From Ziziphus jujuba (taxonomy: Eukaryota; Streptophyta; Magnoliopsida; Rosales; Rhamnaceae), in assembly GCF_031755915.1 (NCBI RefSeq), contig NC_083379.1, positions 13,129,501 to 13,193,500 of the forward strand: a stretch of DNA of 64,000 nt, in the 5' to 3' direction. Made by a program: the position numbers and the translations under genes. The notes beneath the pieces were generated by a model. The model was given only the letters and a program-made list of their open reading frames with translations. It was not told where the DNA came from and ran no database searches. Positions 49,824-62,410 of the stretch are shown in pieces (position 1 is the stretch's first letter; each line of letters opens with the position of its first letter).

Positions 49824-51868
49824 AACAAACCATAGCAAACCTTCAACCAATTGCACAATATTATGCTTTCTGTACTTCACTTCTACCTTTAAATGTTTGA
49901 GATCGTACAATGGAGAAATCATGGTCTCTCTTATGTTTTCAGGATAAATCAATACCTTTCAAAAGTTATAGAAAACAAACAAACAAGTTCAAGGTCAATC
50001 ACTTTTTGAATAATAATAAAATTGAAAAATATATAAAATATATATTTAAAAAAAAAAAAAAAAAAAAACCCCACACACACACACCCACCCACACGCCCAC
50101 ACACACTAAAGAAAGCATTAGTACTGCTACCGACACCTAGCTGGTTAATTACCAATGGATGTGGCAATTAAAGTGCCATAATGATGTGTAACTATTTTAT
50201 TGATGAAAAATTAATATAAACTAAATATGATTAAGTGAAATTCAATATAAAGCAATAAGATAATGATATGTCATTTATTTGGTACTAATATCATCATTGT
50301 AAATAAAAAAAGTAAGATATAAAATGGTTTAGTAAAAAAAGAAAGAGAGTGAGACAATATGGATAGGTAGGTATTACCTCTGTAGAGACATCATGTAGAA
50401 ACAAAGTTTCGCATTGATTAAAGGATCCAATAAAATTCCTGAAAGGTCGATGATACTGTTCCGAGATAAGAGAAGGTCTATTCAACCATAGTTTGGCATG
50501 AAGCTTAGACTTAGAGATGAGGAGCGGAGGTGAAGGCAGTAAATCCCCTCTGTAAATGAATGAAACTAAGTTTGGAGCTTCAATCTCAACTGTAGACAAA
50601 TTCGCACATGTGCTCAAATTCAAGCTTCTTAGTTTCCCACCACAAAACTCAAGCTTGTTCAATAAATTGCACCCTTTCAGCTCCAAGTGCTCAAGAAATA
50701 GAAATCTAGATAAATTGTCTTCAACCCATTTATCTGTCACAACACTAGCACCCCCCAGTTTCAGGCTTTTGAGATTTTTACAGTTGCCGATATTCATGCT
50801 CTTACAATGATTTTTCTTCTCCAAATCAAATACAAAAGATTCAAGGTATGGGGCTGTAATGTGAATATTCTCTAGTCCTTGACATTTCATCAAAATCAAA
50901 GTTCTCAGATTGTTGCTGCTAAAACAAATATTCTTCAATCTTGTACAGTCATACAGCTTAAGAGTCTCAAGCAAGTTCAAGCTAGAAACATGGTCCGAAA
51001 ACCACTCATTAGTTATAATTTCTGTGCTCTTGAACCGTAGGAATTTAAGAGTCTTGAAAGAGTTGGGATCGAATAATATTTGACTTTGTTTTTGAAACAG
51101 CACATAAGCTGAGTATGAAAAAGATTCAAGACGGGCCTGAGGATCGATGCTAATCTTCACCAGCTGGGGACAAGAATTCAATACAACATGCTTGAGTTTA
51201 TCACCAAGCAAGCTAATAGTTTCTAACCCAGTGCAGTAATTGAGACTAACATCCTCGATCAATGGACAGCTCAAAACCAAATTACGATGCTCCAACTTCA
51301 AATTAAACCCATTAATCTTCAATCTAGTGAGGTGTTGGGCTGAAAAGATGGTATTTTGCAAATTGCAAACTTGGATTTCTTTGCTCAAGGGATAAACCCT
51401 TTCATTTGTCAAATTAAGCTCTTTGACTTTGTTGACCAATGAAAAATCTACCATCTTAGAAGCCAAAACATCACTAGTTAATGGACTCACAAAACTCAGC
51501 CTGGGAAAACAAGTATCACTGTGATAATGAGTAAGTAATTCAAGAGATTTAGCCACAAAATCAGGGAAGAAGGAAATAATTTGGTAAGATTTAAATTTTT
51601 TTGAGCTTTTTGTGAATGAATCGAAATTGAAATCGAGTACTGGAATGGATTTAAATGCAGAGAAAAACTTCTTGGAAGTCAAGCTGAAACGAATTGCATC
51701 CTCCAAAGAAAGCAAAGACGTGATTTTGATGATCAATGATTCAGGCAAGTCTGAGATTAGGTCATGATCATGATGGATTTTCTCTAATTCTTCCATCTTC
51801 TTTATTTTCTTCAATGGCTGATCAACATAATATTCTCTCAAACTCGAATTCAAAGTTTCTTCTTCCAT
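49635..51868 (-). CDS. F-box/LRR-LINE chimeric gene, copy 6
   Basis: Exons 50378-51868 and 49635-49955, with the same predicted protein. The fusion point is at about 49821-49827. This is the rightmost F-box gene; the LINE to its right (54514-55693) runs into a solo LTR. Confidence 0.7.
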
Positions 51869-54800
51869 CTGATCGCAAGTTCTTTTTTTTATCACATTAA
51901 ATTCTAATGTTAAAGCTAGAATTTTATATAGCATAGGGGTTTTCTGATATTCATTATTCCAATTTAGATTAGGAAACCTCTAATTTCCAAATTAGATTAG
52001 GATGTATAGGGGTTTTCTGATATTCATTATTCTAATTAGATTAGGAAACCTCTAAGTAACTCCAGAACAAGTAGGAGACACCTCACTACTATTTGATCAG
52101 CTTATTCACCTTTAGTTTTATCACCTTAACAAGAATTAGAGATAATATTGGTTAAACACTTGGCATTTTGGGTCAGGAAATTATACGCAATTAAATATAT
52201 AAATTAATTAATTAAAAACAAACTATATTATCAGTCAACATCTAGTCATTCAATTTTTAAGGAGGTTATGTACAAAAGGCATAATTTTTTAGTATTCCTT
52301 ATTACTTGTAGATAAATATATATATATATATATATATATTTAATTTTTTATATTATTTTACACAAAAAATAAAATTAATTTGGAAAATTATTTTTTTAAT
52401 ATGACAAATTTAACAATTTTTTCAAAGAAAATAAGACTAATTATGCAACAAATAATTGAGTTTAGGAAGCACGGTAACAAAATAATAATAAGTAATCCTT
52501 AGAGACCAAAGTTCAAAATATAGTATTTATGTTAAATATAATAGTGATAATACTGAACTTCTTCTTTGTCTACCATCTCCTCTGACTAGGAAAGCCGAGA
52601 TGAGTTCGTCGTCTATAAAAAGAAAAAATATAAGCAAATGGAGTTATCCGTGCGAACCGTGCCCATAACTAGCTGAAAAACTTTTTATCCAAGAAGTTTG
52701 ATCGAAATTCGCAATATGATGAATTAGTAGAGCTTCTTGTTCTTAGTTGTTGTGGGTTCAGTTACTATCTTCTTGTAACTTTTTGTGTATATTTTGGGTG
52801 ATCGTAGAGATTAATGCATGCTTGCCAGTTTGATTTTCTTGATGATTTCTATTTACTTGAGATGGATAAGAAAGGTTTCCCTAATTAACCCAGTTCAATT
52901 TCTCTGCTTTTAAAACCAATTTACATCGAAATTGATCTTACAGAGATAGAAATTTAGAAAATGCTTTGGAGTTGGAAGATATATACAACGCCCTTTAGTT
53001 TTGCTACAGGCATGTTGGTTTTGTGTTTGTAAGCTGCCCATTGTATAAAAAGGAAAACAAACAGCATATACTGAAATATCAGATTGATGAAATTTTCCAC
53101 CAGAATACTTTTCTTGTTTATATATCATTAACTTTTTTACCAAGAGCAACTAAAATGGATAAATTCAAAGGTTTTTATTTTTTATTTTTTAAACGAAACA
53201 TAAAACTGAAATTGTGGTTTTAATAGATCAGAGATGGTTACGGTGGGTTTGGTAATTGAACAGTTACTTTCTTTTTTATATTTTTTTATTTAAAAAGGTT
53301 AATTTAATTTACAATTTAATAGATTTAAAATAAGTTAAAAGATTTGACGTAATGTTATAGAATTCTATAAATTTCGTAAAAAAATTTATAAAAATTCAAT
53401 AAAATTTTTGGGATCAATGTTAAATTTTATATCAATAATTTTCTTCACAACTTAATTTTTAAAATCTTTTTAAATTCATTAAAATCAATTATTTTTAAAA
53501 TTATTTAAAATCAATGATTTTTTGAATATTTCTATATTTTAAAAACAATTTATAAAGTCTTAAGTGAATGAACTTAGATTTTATGAACTTTTATAAAATA
53601 CATAAAAATATAAATTGAATATCATTAAATTTGTATAAACTTCTTTAAAATTTAAATAGAATATTTCTAAAATGTTTAAATACTTTAAACTTTAAATTGA
53701 ATATACTCAATATTTTTTTCTTTTTCAAAAATATTATTTAATCGAAAAATAGGTGATTTACATATGTTTGTTTTTTAACTCTTTGTTTATTCAAAATCAT
53801 GCCAGTTAAGTAGATAATTCTCTAAGCCATCTTTTATTGTTACACATACTAAATTTGTTAACCAAAATTTTGATAAATAATAATATGATAATATACGAAT
53901 AGTTGATAAATTATTCATGCTTTATAATTATAAAAGAAAAATTAATTCTATAATGCTAATTTACTATTCACTCAAAGTTTGATCGACAAATTTGACATAT
54001 ATAGAATTATTGTTTAACATATATACTATATATAAAAATAAAAAGGTTTAAATTCACTTATAAAAAAAAAATTAAACTATTGAGAAAGAAGTCAAAAACT
54101 AGAAAATTTTGTAAATCTATAAATTACAAAAGTTAATTTGGCTTTTGTCTTATATAAAAGTTTAAGATTGCGTATCTATTTGATAAAGCTATTTTTTAAA
54201 TAAAAAAGTCTACTCAAAAGTTTAAAAAAAAAAATTTGTTAAAAGGTAAAAATATTTGATAAGTGTCAATAAACATTTGTCGATCAAAAAAATAATTTTT
54301 TTAATAAATCTAAATTTTAAATTTTTTTATAATTTTTTAACATATATACAAATTTTTTTATTTATAATCAAATAATTATTAGTATTTTAATAAATATTTT
54401 TTTACAAAAATCTATTATATAAAATTTTACAAATTAAAACTCTACGTTTTATCTCCTATATGAAACGGATACTTAACATGATGTTTTATAAACTTCCCAA
54501 GAAAGCGTAGTGATTTTTTTTTTTTTTTTTTGGTAATTATCCTGCATTAATGCACAAAAGAAAACCCCACCATAGGGCTTACACCAGAGAGGAAGGGGAC
54601 CCTTCCTCAGAAGAAAGCAAATAAAAAATAAACTAGGGAAAAGGGGCAATGCAAGACCTTCCCAAATGCCATAAACAGAACCTCTCAAAGCCCACTTCAC
54701 TAAGGCATCAGCAAGATGATTTTCAATCCTAGGAGACCAGTCTAAGGACCAATCATTAGTTGCAAAAAGCTCTCTCAAATGGAGAATATCAAAACGAGAA

Positions 54801-55696
54801 TCCCATATACAAGGATCATCCTTTCCATTAATCTGGTTCACCACACTCTGGGCGTCACTCCACCAACCTAAATCCTTCCACCCTTTCCCCAAAGCCACCT
54901 CAGAAGCCCAAGATAAAGCTTTAATTTTTGCTAGCTCCACTGAATCAGAGATCATGCCTTTAGCAGTAGCTAAGATGACATTCCCATAAGCGTTCCTGAC
55001 AACCAAGGCAATAGCACTTTTGCGCCCCTTGACTGCAACATCTACATTGACTACCAATCTACCCGGTGCAGGGCAAAACCAATGTTTAGGGTGATCCAAC
55101 TTGGGCTCTTTCAAACCCCAAGTTCTCATTCCTTCCAAAAATTCATCCACCATGAACTCAAACCTCCTCACCAACACAGCTATACAATTATCTTTCTGGA
55201 ACAACTTCTCATTCCTTATGCCCGATATCACATAAAGAAGGCAACAAAAGACCAAAGAAAGAGAATTAGGATCGGTGTCAAATCTATCCAAAGTAAGTGG
55301 GTTCAAGCACCAAGTAACCAACTCCTCAATATTATTGCAATTAATATCTTCGAGTCATAATCCCCATATGCTTCCAAATGCCACAGCTTTCGAAACTGGG
55401 CATTCTTTGAATAGGTGAAAGCTAGATTCCTCCTTTTCTCCACATAACGAACAAAAGACATCTCCTACTTTAAACATGTACCCAATGGCTTGCTTGGTGG
55501 GTAGCACCTACGCAACCACTCTCCAAAGGAAAATCTTGACTTGTTCATGTAGGTTGGACTTCCAAATAGCTTGCCAAATTCCTACTTGGGCTAAACCCAA
55601 GTCTTTTTGAAGCAGCTCACTACAACTCTTCACTGTGAATATGCAATTACCACTTCCTGTCCATAAAAGGCTATCCTCGCAAAGACTCCTTGGTGT
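49824..55696 (-). repeat. Tandem unit 6 of 6 (5873 bp), right end of the array
   Basis: Same content. At its right end the LINE is followed by the intact solo LTR at 55694, not by another F-box exon 2. The first three LTR bases are counted in the unit because internal junctions keep them. Confidence 0.93.
54514..55693 (-). mobile_element. 5'-truncated LINE tail, copy 6, interrupted by a solo LTR
   Basis: W and R variant. The poly(A) tail is at 54514-54531 and the RNase H frame at 54473-55321. The LINE sequence ends at CTTGG (55689-55693), the target site of the solo LTR. The part of the LINE beyond the LTR was not found in the window. Confidence 0.87.
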
Positions 55697-58677
55697 AACA
55701 CCCCGTCCCGAATCGCACCGGAATCCGTGCACGTTGACCGAGGTTGACCGTTGACTGTTGACCGAAGGGGTCAAAAGTTGACTTTTTGACTCGGTGGGAA
55801 TTTCGAGTTGACCAGGGTACCATGGTGAAGTGCATGACGCCCTGAGTTCGTAGACTGGTAGCACGTCGAAAACGGAGCTACGGTTTGAAAGTTATGGACG
55901 AAACAAGTTGCGGTCCAAACTGTCCAGGGGGTGCCGGAGTTGACTTTTTCTTGTGATGTAATTCTGAGTTGACTCTTGTATGGTTGTAAAGTACTCGTCA
56001 ATACGAGTTCATAGACTAGCGGCACGCTTAAATCGGACGCTTGGTTAAAAAGTTATGGACGTTTGAAATTCGCCGGGTACCGTATTATTTTAATATATCT
56101 GGCTTAAGTGCACAGTAATGCCATGTGTCAGCTTCTGATTGGTCCACGTGGCAGGAACAGTCACACAGGGGTTTTTATTTGTTAAAAATCCCAGGGAAGA
56201 GAGAGAAAGAGAGAGAGGAGAGAGAAAGAGAGAGAGAGAGGACCGCCGGCCACCGGTGATTTTCAAACCTTCCGGCCGAGTTACTGTACATGTGCCGGCC
56301 AGTAACGTTGCCCTCCTCATTTCCGGCAAAACCTCCAAATTTCACGGCGAACGGCCGCCGGACGCGCCCGGATCGGAGCTCCGAAGTTCGGCGGTGAGTT
56401 TTACCCCTCCACCGCCGGCCACCGCAAATCGGCCCATTTCCGGCCATTTTCTGGCCACACGCGCCGTACACCCATCATCCTCTCCTCAATTCCGGCCGAC
56501 CCACCAAAAATCACGGCCATCGGACCACCGACGCGCCGGGATCGGAGCGTTTTCCGGCGAGGGGCCGGAAATCTTCAAACGGTGATTTCTCCGCCGTCCG
56601 ACCTCCATTTTGCTCACTGTCGGTCCCGTTGGATTGCTCTCCTCATGATCTACAAGTCTACGAAATTTGACGACCAACGACCACCGTACGTGCCGCCGCC
56701 GGCGACGGTTGCCGGTGACCGCGGCGGCTCGCCGGAAAATACTGTTCCGGCGAGTACCCAGTTTTCCGACCAGCTCCAGTCCGCTGTGTTCGACCTCCTG
56801 AACCCGAATCCGGCATCCGTTTCCTCCAATTCACGATGGTTTGAGAGAATTGTGGAGCCGAAACCCGAAAAGCTTCCCGGCGAAATTCCGACCCCGTCGG
56901 GTACGATCATCGGAAATTAAGACCGGATCTGTGATTAGCATCACTCGAGCTTCGATTCGGTATATGATTCATAAATTTTAGTTATCGTTTGTGTTTGACC
57001 CCCGGGTACCGGGTATTATTTACCCGAATAAAATATTAATTTATTTGACTGTCTGTGAATTGTGTTCTAGGAGCACCGGTGAGTCGTAGAATTGATCCCG
57101 TAGTGGATCATGGGTTAATTGCGTGCTCCAGGTGAGTGACCCACCTTCAAATTAATTTTGGGAATTTAATTGGTGAATATATTATGTGTGATTTAAATAT
57201 TTGGAATTTAATTCCTATGTGCCAAATATTTATTGGATTTATTGTGGAATTATTTATGAATTTATTGGATTTAAGAAAATGTGCATTTCACAAATTTATG
57301 CCATGTGAAATTATTTTATGGTTTTGAGGATTTTGAGATCGGTGTGGTTTTGATGGTAAATTGGGCACGATTTGATTTTCAAATATTTCAAGAAAAATAT
57401 TTGGTTATGTTGGTGACTTCAATTTTTATAAAATATGCCCATGGAATATTATGAGATTTGATTATTATATTTCGAGAATTATTTATGCTATTGGGAAAAT
57501 GTGAATATTTGAATTGATGGATGTGGGAGTTGGTGGATTTGAAAATCATGGAATTTATGGTATTGATTATAAAGAAATTACGGAGAAATTCCGGGTTCAA
57601 GCGGATGGACTATACCCGCTGTGTTTATGCAAAATGAGAGTTTTGATTTATAAATTAAATTTATGGATTTTATGATTTTTAGATGCACCATGCACGTACT
57701 GGTGTTCTGTTTATATGTGATATGGTTAGTGTGCACACGGTTATGATTAGCGCGCAGGTGGGTGTGATTAGCGCGCAGGTGATGTGATTAGCGCGCAGGT
57801 GGGTGTGATTAGCGCGCGGTTGGTATTATGAGGTTGTCCTGTTGTTGCCATCGGATGAGGGTAGGCCACCCCCTTTGGCCGGGACACCTGGTTAACAGCG
57901 GCGCAGTGGGACGCCACGCGACCGTATGCCGGTTTCTCTCTATAACCTCCTGTCTGGCAGTACCTTGGGACGCTGGGTACTCTGGCGCCACTGGTATATA
58001 GTGGGTGCATCAACTGATTTTCGGAACTGTGTTTTTAAAATAAAATGTTTTAAAGCTGTGTTGGAATTAAAATTAATTATTACTGTTCGGATATTTATTT
58101 AATGTCTTGGTTTCGAGAATATGAATAAAGGGTTTTGTGAAAATGTTTTAAAAGGGGAACTTTTCCAACTGAGAGAATTGTAAGGGTTTTGAGAGAAATT
58201 ATTATTTCCAATTTATTATTATCTATCTACTGTATTACCGTGGTATTATATTGTATTGTAGATAGGGTCGCTCACTGAGATGATTAGCATCTCACACTCT
58301 TAAATTCCGTTCCTCTAGGTACCAGGTTGTCGGTGTTCATTCGGAGCGGACTCGATCTTCCTCGCTGTTTTACTTCGTGAAGTACCCTGTTCTTCTTTTA
58401 TTGCAGTTGTACTATTTCTTTCACTCTTGTTGTATTTATTATGCATTGGATTACTGTATTTTTATTTTGAAGTGCTGAAATTTGTGGAATCAATTTGTAG
58501 TTTGTGGGAGGAATAAGGGGATGTTTTTAGAAGTGCGGTTTCAGTGCAGGTAATTTGTGGTAAGTAAATCCCTTAGGGGAGGCTCTGTCGGATTTTCCGT
58601 TGGAGGGTCCGGTAGGGTTTCCCTGGGATCAGGGCTGTCTAAGGTTCCGGGGAAGGAATTCTGGACGGGTCCTGACA
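55694..58677 (+). mobile_element. Solo LTR (+), same family as 2706-5724, inserted in the LINE
   Basis: TGTAACACCCCGTCCC to GGTCCTGACA, 2984 bp, flanked by target duplication cttgg at 55689-55693 and 58678-58682. It contains the same GAGAGAAA tract, GC-rich block and GCGCGC minisatellite as the copy at 2706. No internal coding region. Confidence 0.93.
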
Positions 58678-58682
58678 CTTGG

Positions 58683-60616
58683 TGTCAGGACCCGTCCAGA
58701 ATTCCTCCTCCGAAACCCTAGACAGCCCTGATCCCAGGGAAATACCACCGAACCTTCCAACGGAAAATCCGGCAGCACCTCCCCTAAGGGATTTACTTAC
58801 CACAAATTTACCTGCACTGAAACCGCACTTCAAAAATATCCCCTTATTCCTCCCACAAACTACAAATTGGTTCCACAAATTTCAGCACTTCAAAACAAAA
58901 ATACAGTAATCCAGTGCAAGATAAATACAACAAGAGTGAAAGAAATAGTACAACTGCAATAAAGAAGAACAGGGTACTTCACAAAGTAAAACAGCGATGA
59001 AGATCAAGTCCGCTCTAGATGAACCCCGACAACCTGGTACCTAGAGGAACGGAATTTAAGAGTGTGAGATGCTAATCATCTCAGTGAGCGACCCTACTAC
59101 TATACCATATAATATCACAGTAATAAGTATAAATAATAATTATTTGGAAATAATAATTTCTCTCAAAACCCTTACAATTCTCTCAGTTGGAAAGGTTCCC
59201 CTTTTAAAACATTTTCACAAAACCCTTTATTCATATTCCTCGAAACCCAAGACATTAAATAAATATCCGAACAGTAATAATTATATTTTTAATTCCAATA
59301 CAGTTTCCAAACATTTTATTTTTAAAACACAGTTCTGAAAATCATTTGATGCACCCACTATATACCAGTGGCGCCAGAGTACCCAGCGTCCCGAGGTACT
59401 GCCAGACAGGAGGTTATAGAAAGAAACCGGCATACGGTCGCGTGGCGTCCCACTGCGCCGCTGCTAACCTGGTGTCCCGGCCAAAGGGGGGTGGCCTACC
59501 CTCATCCGATGGCAACCACAGGACAACCTCATAATATCACCTGCGCGCTACTCACACCCACCTGTGCGCTAATCATATCCGTGTGCACAATATCCATATC
59601 ACATATACCATATCACATAATCAGAACACCAGTACGTGCACGGTGCATCTAAAAATCATAAAATTCACAATTTTTAAATTGTAAAACAAATTCCACATTT
59701 TTTCATAAGCATAGCGGGCATAATCCATCCGCTTGAACCGGAAAATTCTCCACAATTTCTTTATAATCAATACCATAAATTCCATGATTTTCAAATCCAC
59801 CAATTCAAATATTCACATTTTCCCAAGCATAAATAATTCTCGAAATATAATAATTAAATCTCATAATATTCCATGGGCATATTCTAGAAAAATTGAAATC
59901 ACCAACATAACCAAATATTTTCTTTGAAATATTTGAAAATCAAATCGTGCCCATTTTACTATTAAAACCACACCAATTTCAAAATCCTCAAATCCATAAA
60001 ATAATTTCACATGGCATAATTTGTAAAATTTGCATTTTCTTAAATCCAATAAATTTATAAACAATTCCACAATAAATCCAATAAATATTTGGCACATAGA
60101 AATTAAATTCCAAATATTTAAATCACACATAATATATTCATCAATTAAATTCCCCAAAATTAATTTGAAGGTGGGTCACTCACCTGGAGCACGCAATTAA
60201 CCCATGATCCACTACGGGATCAATTCTACGACTCACCGGCGCTCCTAGAACAAAATTCACAGACAGTCAAATAAATTAATATTTTATTCGGGTAAATAAT
60301 ACCCGGTACCCGGGGGGTCAAACACAAACGATAACTAAAATTTACGAATCATATACCGAATCAAAGCTCGAGTGATGCTAATCACAGATCCGGTCTTAAT
60401 TTCCGATGATCGTACCCAACGGGGTCGGAATTTTATCGGGAAGCTTTCCGGGTTTCGGCTCCGCAATTCTCCCAAACCGTCGTGAATTGGCGGAAACGGA
60501 AGTCGGATTTGGGTTCAGGAGGTCGAACACTGCGGACTGGAGCTGGCCGGAATTTTCGGGTACTCGTCGGAACAGTATTTTCCGGCGGGCCGCCGCGGTC
60601 ACCGGCAACCGTCGCC
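58683..60616 (-). mobile_element. Truncated solo LTR (-), same family, back to back with 55694-58677
   Basis: Starts TGTCAGGACCCGTCC directly after cttgg (58678-58682) and aligns with the inverted LTR at 7385 until CAACCGTCGCC at 60616, where similarity stops. About 1.93 kb of the LTR 3' side remains and its 5' part is deleted. With the plus-strand LTR it makes inverted-repeat arms of about 1.9 kb separated by only five bases. Confidence 0.9.
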
Positions 60617-60880
60617 CTGAACCCAAAGCGGACAATATCCTGATTGAGCCCTGAGACCCAGGTCAGCCAGTGGGACTGGCAAGTGAGGGGTGGGACCCCT
60701 AACCATTAGAACGCGTTTTGACAAAACCGTACGGGCTGGACCAAAAGCGGACAATATCCACATGCGAGTGGTCTGGGCTGTTACAGTGTCTGTAACATTA
60801 TTCTAAACCTCTCAAATTGAAAGCCCTTGGGCAGCATAGATTAAGGTAAAACGGATAGTTTCACTAAAACAATATCTATG
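60617..60880. repeat. Unidentified repeat-like sequence with duplicated AAAGCGGACAATATCC
   Basis: AAAGCGGACAATATCC occurs at 60625-60640 and again at 60744-60759. The segment is less AT-rich than its right flank and includes GGTCTGGGCTGTTACA near 60769. The style resembles the edge of a plant LTR-type element, but I could not assign a family or find a partner end. Confidence 0.4.
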
Positions 60881-60884
60881 AAAA

Positions 60885-62410
60885 AAAAAATTGAAATTGA
60901 TTATTGAATTAATTAAGAATATGTATATAAACTATGAAATTTAATCATTAATTAGAGATCTTAACAAAAACTAATTACTTAAATAAGACAAATATATAGA
61001 TTTCTAGTTGCTTTAGGATTTATATCACCAATCAAATTTGTATAATGTATAATAATATAAATATAAAAAGGAAGTGGGGCACTTAGCTCGGACTTGAGAC
61101 AAAAAGGAAAGAAATAGACGAGTATGTTTAACTTTTCACTGATCGAGTTAGTATGGAGACGAAGAGTGAAGAAGTTCATGAGTTTCAAAGCTGGGAACAG
61201 ATCGAGTTGAAGAGGAGAAAAAAAGAGAGAGAAGCTGCAAGACTTGCTTTGGATCAACTGTAACGAAGCATAGAGTTCGGTGACAATCTTGAAGCTGAAA
61301 AGGAGATGGGGCTACTCTATGGTTGATCACCTTACTACTATGTTGGTAACTGAAATCCATTATTAAGTCGAAGGGGATTGTCTCTGAAATATGAGCTTGA
61401 AGATGGTGATGAGGATGAGAAGGCCATCTTTTGTGGAGATACCAACTTTAATAATGGCAACCGGATTCAAACAACAACCATTCCATTATTGTCAGAAAGA
61501 CAAACTGCTGGAGTTGCCATGTTAAAGTCTCGCTTTATGGACGTAATCTCCAAGCCACAACACCAATTTGGTCTTCTAGATTGTAGCAGTAGTAAAGTTT
61601 TGAAGAAACAACGACAGCCAATGATCAAAAACCAAAGTTTCGAGAGATCTAGGGATTGCACATGTACAAAATCGGCTACCATCAATAAAGAACAAGATTT
61701 GAAGAAAAAGTGGATGGTGATCAAGGTCGATGGAGCTGGTTTCAAGAAGCCGAGGCAACAAAAAACCAAATTAGCTACCATTAAAGCGAGCTTCACTAGG
61801 AAGGGGTGCTGCATGTTGCATTGAAAATTCATTGGAGCAACTACGTTTTCCTTGCTTGCTTGGTAATCAAGAAACAAAATTTTGTATTGTGTACTCTTCT
61901 TATTTGATTATAGTGTAAACATCGAGCAACAAAGTGGATATAGCTCTCACATTGAGGGTGAAACACTATAAATCTTGTATTCTTTTTTTATTTTCCTATT
62001 TCATTATTATTTCTTTGGTAATTAACAACTTATAAGCAATCAAAGAGAGAGTTCCTAACGAATAAAAGCAATCAACACGGATGACCTTATTCAAGGCAAA
62101 ACTTCATTACTTTATTCGAAGAAAGCAAAACATTGATTTTAATGGAAAGGAAAACATCCTTAAGTATATATGAACGTGCATTTTTTTTTTCTTTCTTTGT
62201 AAGGATTAGTAGACCTTTTTTTGGTTAATATTTGGGTAAACCTGAATTGCCGTTTGCATTCAATTCAAATCATCATAAGAAATTTCTGAAACCAAGACAA
62301 AATCAACAAGAGTGGAACAAATTATTCTTTGACATCATTTGCTTGATAGCAATATGTAGGCCAAAATTTTTCTTCTCCATGTTTTCGGCAAACTAAGCAG
62401 ATTCTTTATT
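60885..62410 (+). repeat. Segmental duplication, partner of about 14516-16690
   Basis: Similarity to the left locus covers the AT-rich upstream segment, the presumed promoter (GTGGGGC, AAGGAAAGAAATAGA), the whole coding region, the 3' UTR (TCAAGAAACAAA, GTAGCTCTCACATTGAG-like) and downstream blocks (AAATTTCTGAAACCAA). The two loci are diverged by many substitutions and indels, so the duplication is much older than the F-box array. Confidence 0.82.
61153..61824 (+). pseudogene. Pseudogene copy of the orphan gene at 15061
   Basis: One continuous frame from ATG 61153 to TGA 61824 with three internal stops: TAA 61261-61263, TGA 61324-61326 (in place of W of GWSPYYY) and TGA 61351-61353 (in place of R of VGDRN). 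No frameshift was seen. It has one K/Q-rich module where the gene at 15061 has two, and it lacks the NL repeat. LSERQTA.VAMLKSRFMDVISK is kept almost unchanged. An internal restart after the last stop could give a protein of up to about 148 residues, so residual coding cannot be excluded. Confidence 0.85.

Noticed and set aside
20455..55696. CRISPR-like or satellite array
   Set aside because: The period is 5.87 kb and the unit carries genes; there are no short repeats with unique spacers.
55508..55864. 118-codon minus-strand frame at the right end of the array as a gene
   Set aside because: It is LINE zf-RVT sequence read through into the solo LTR end, with no promoter or domain beyond the LINE part.
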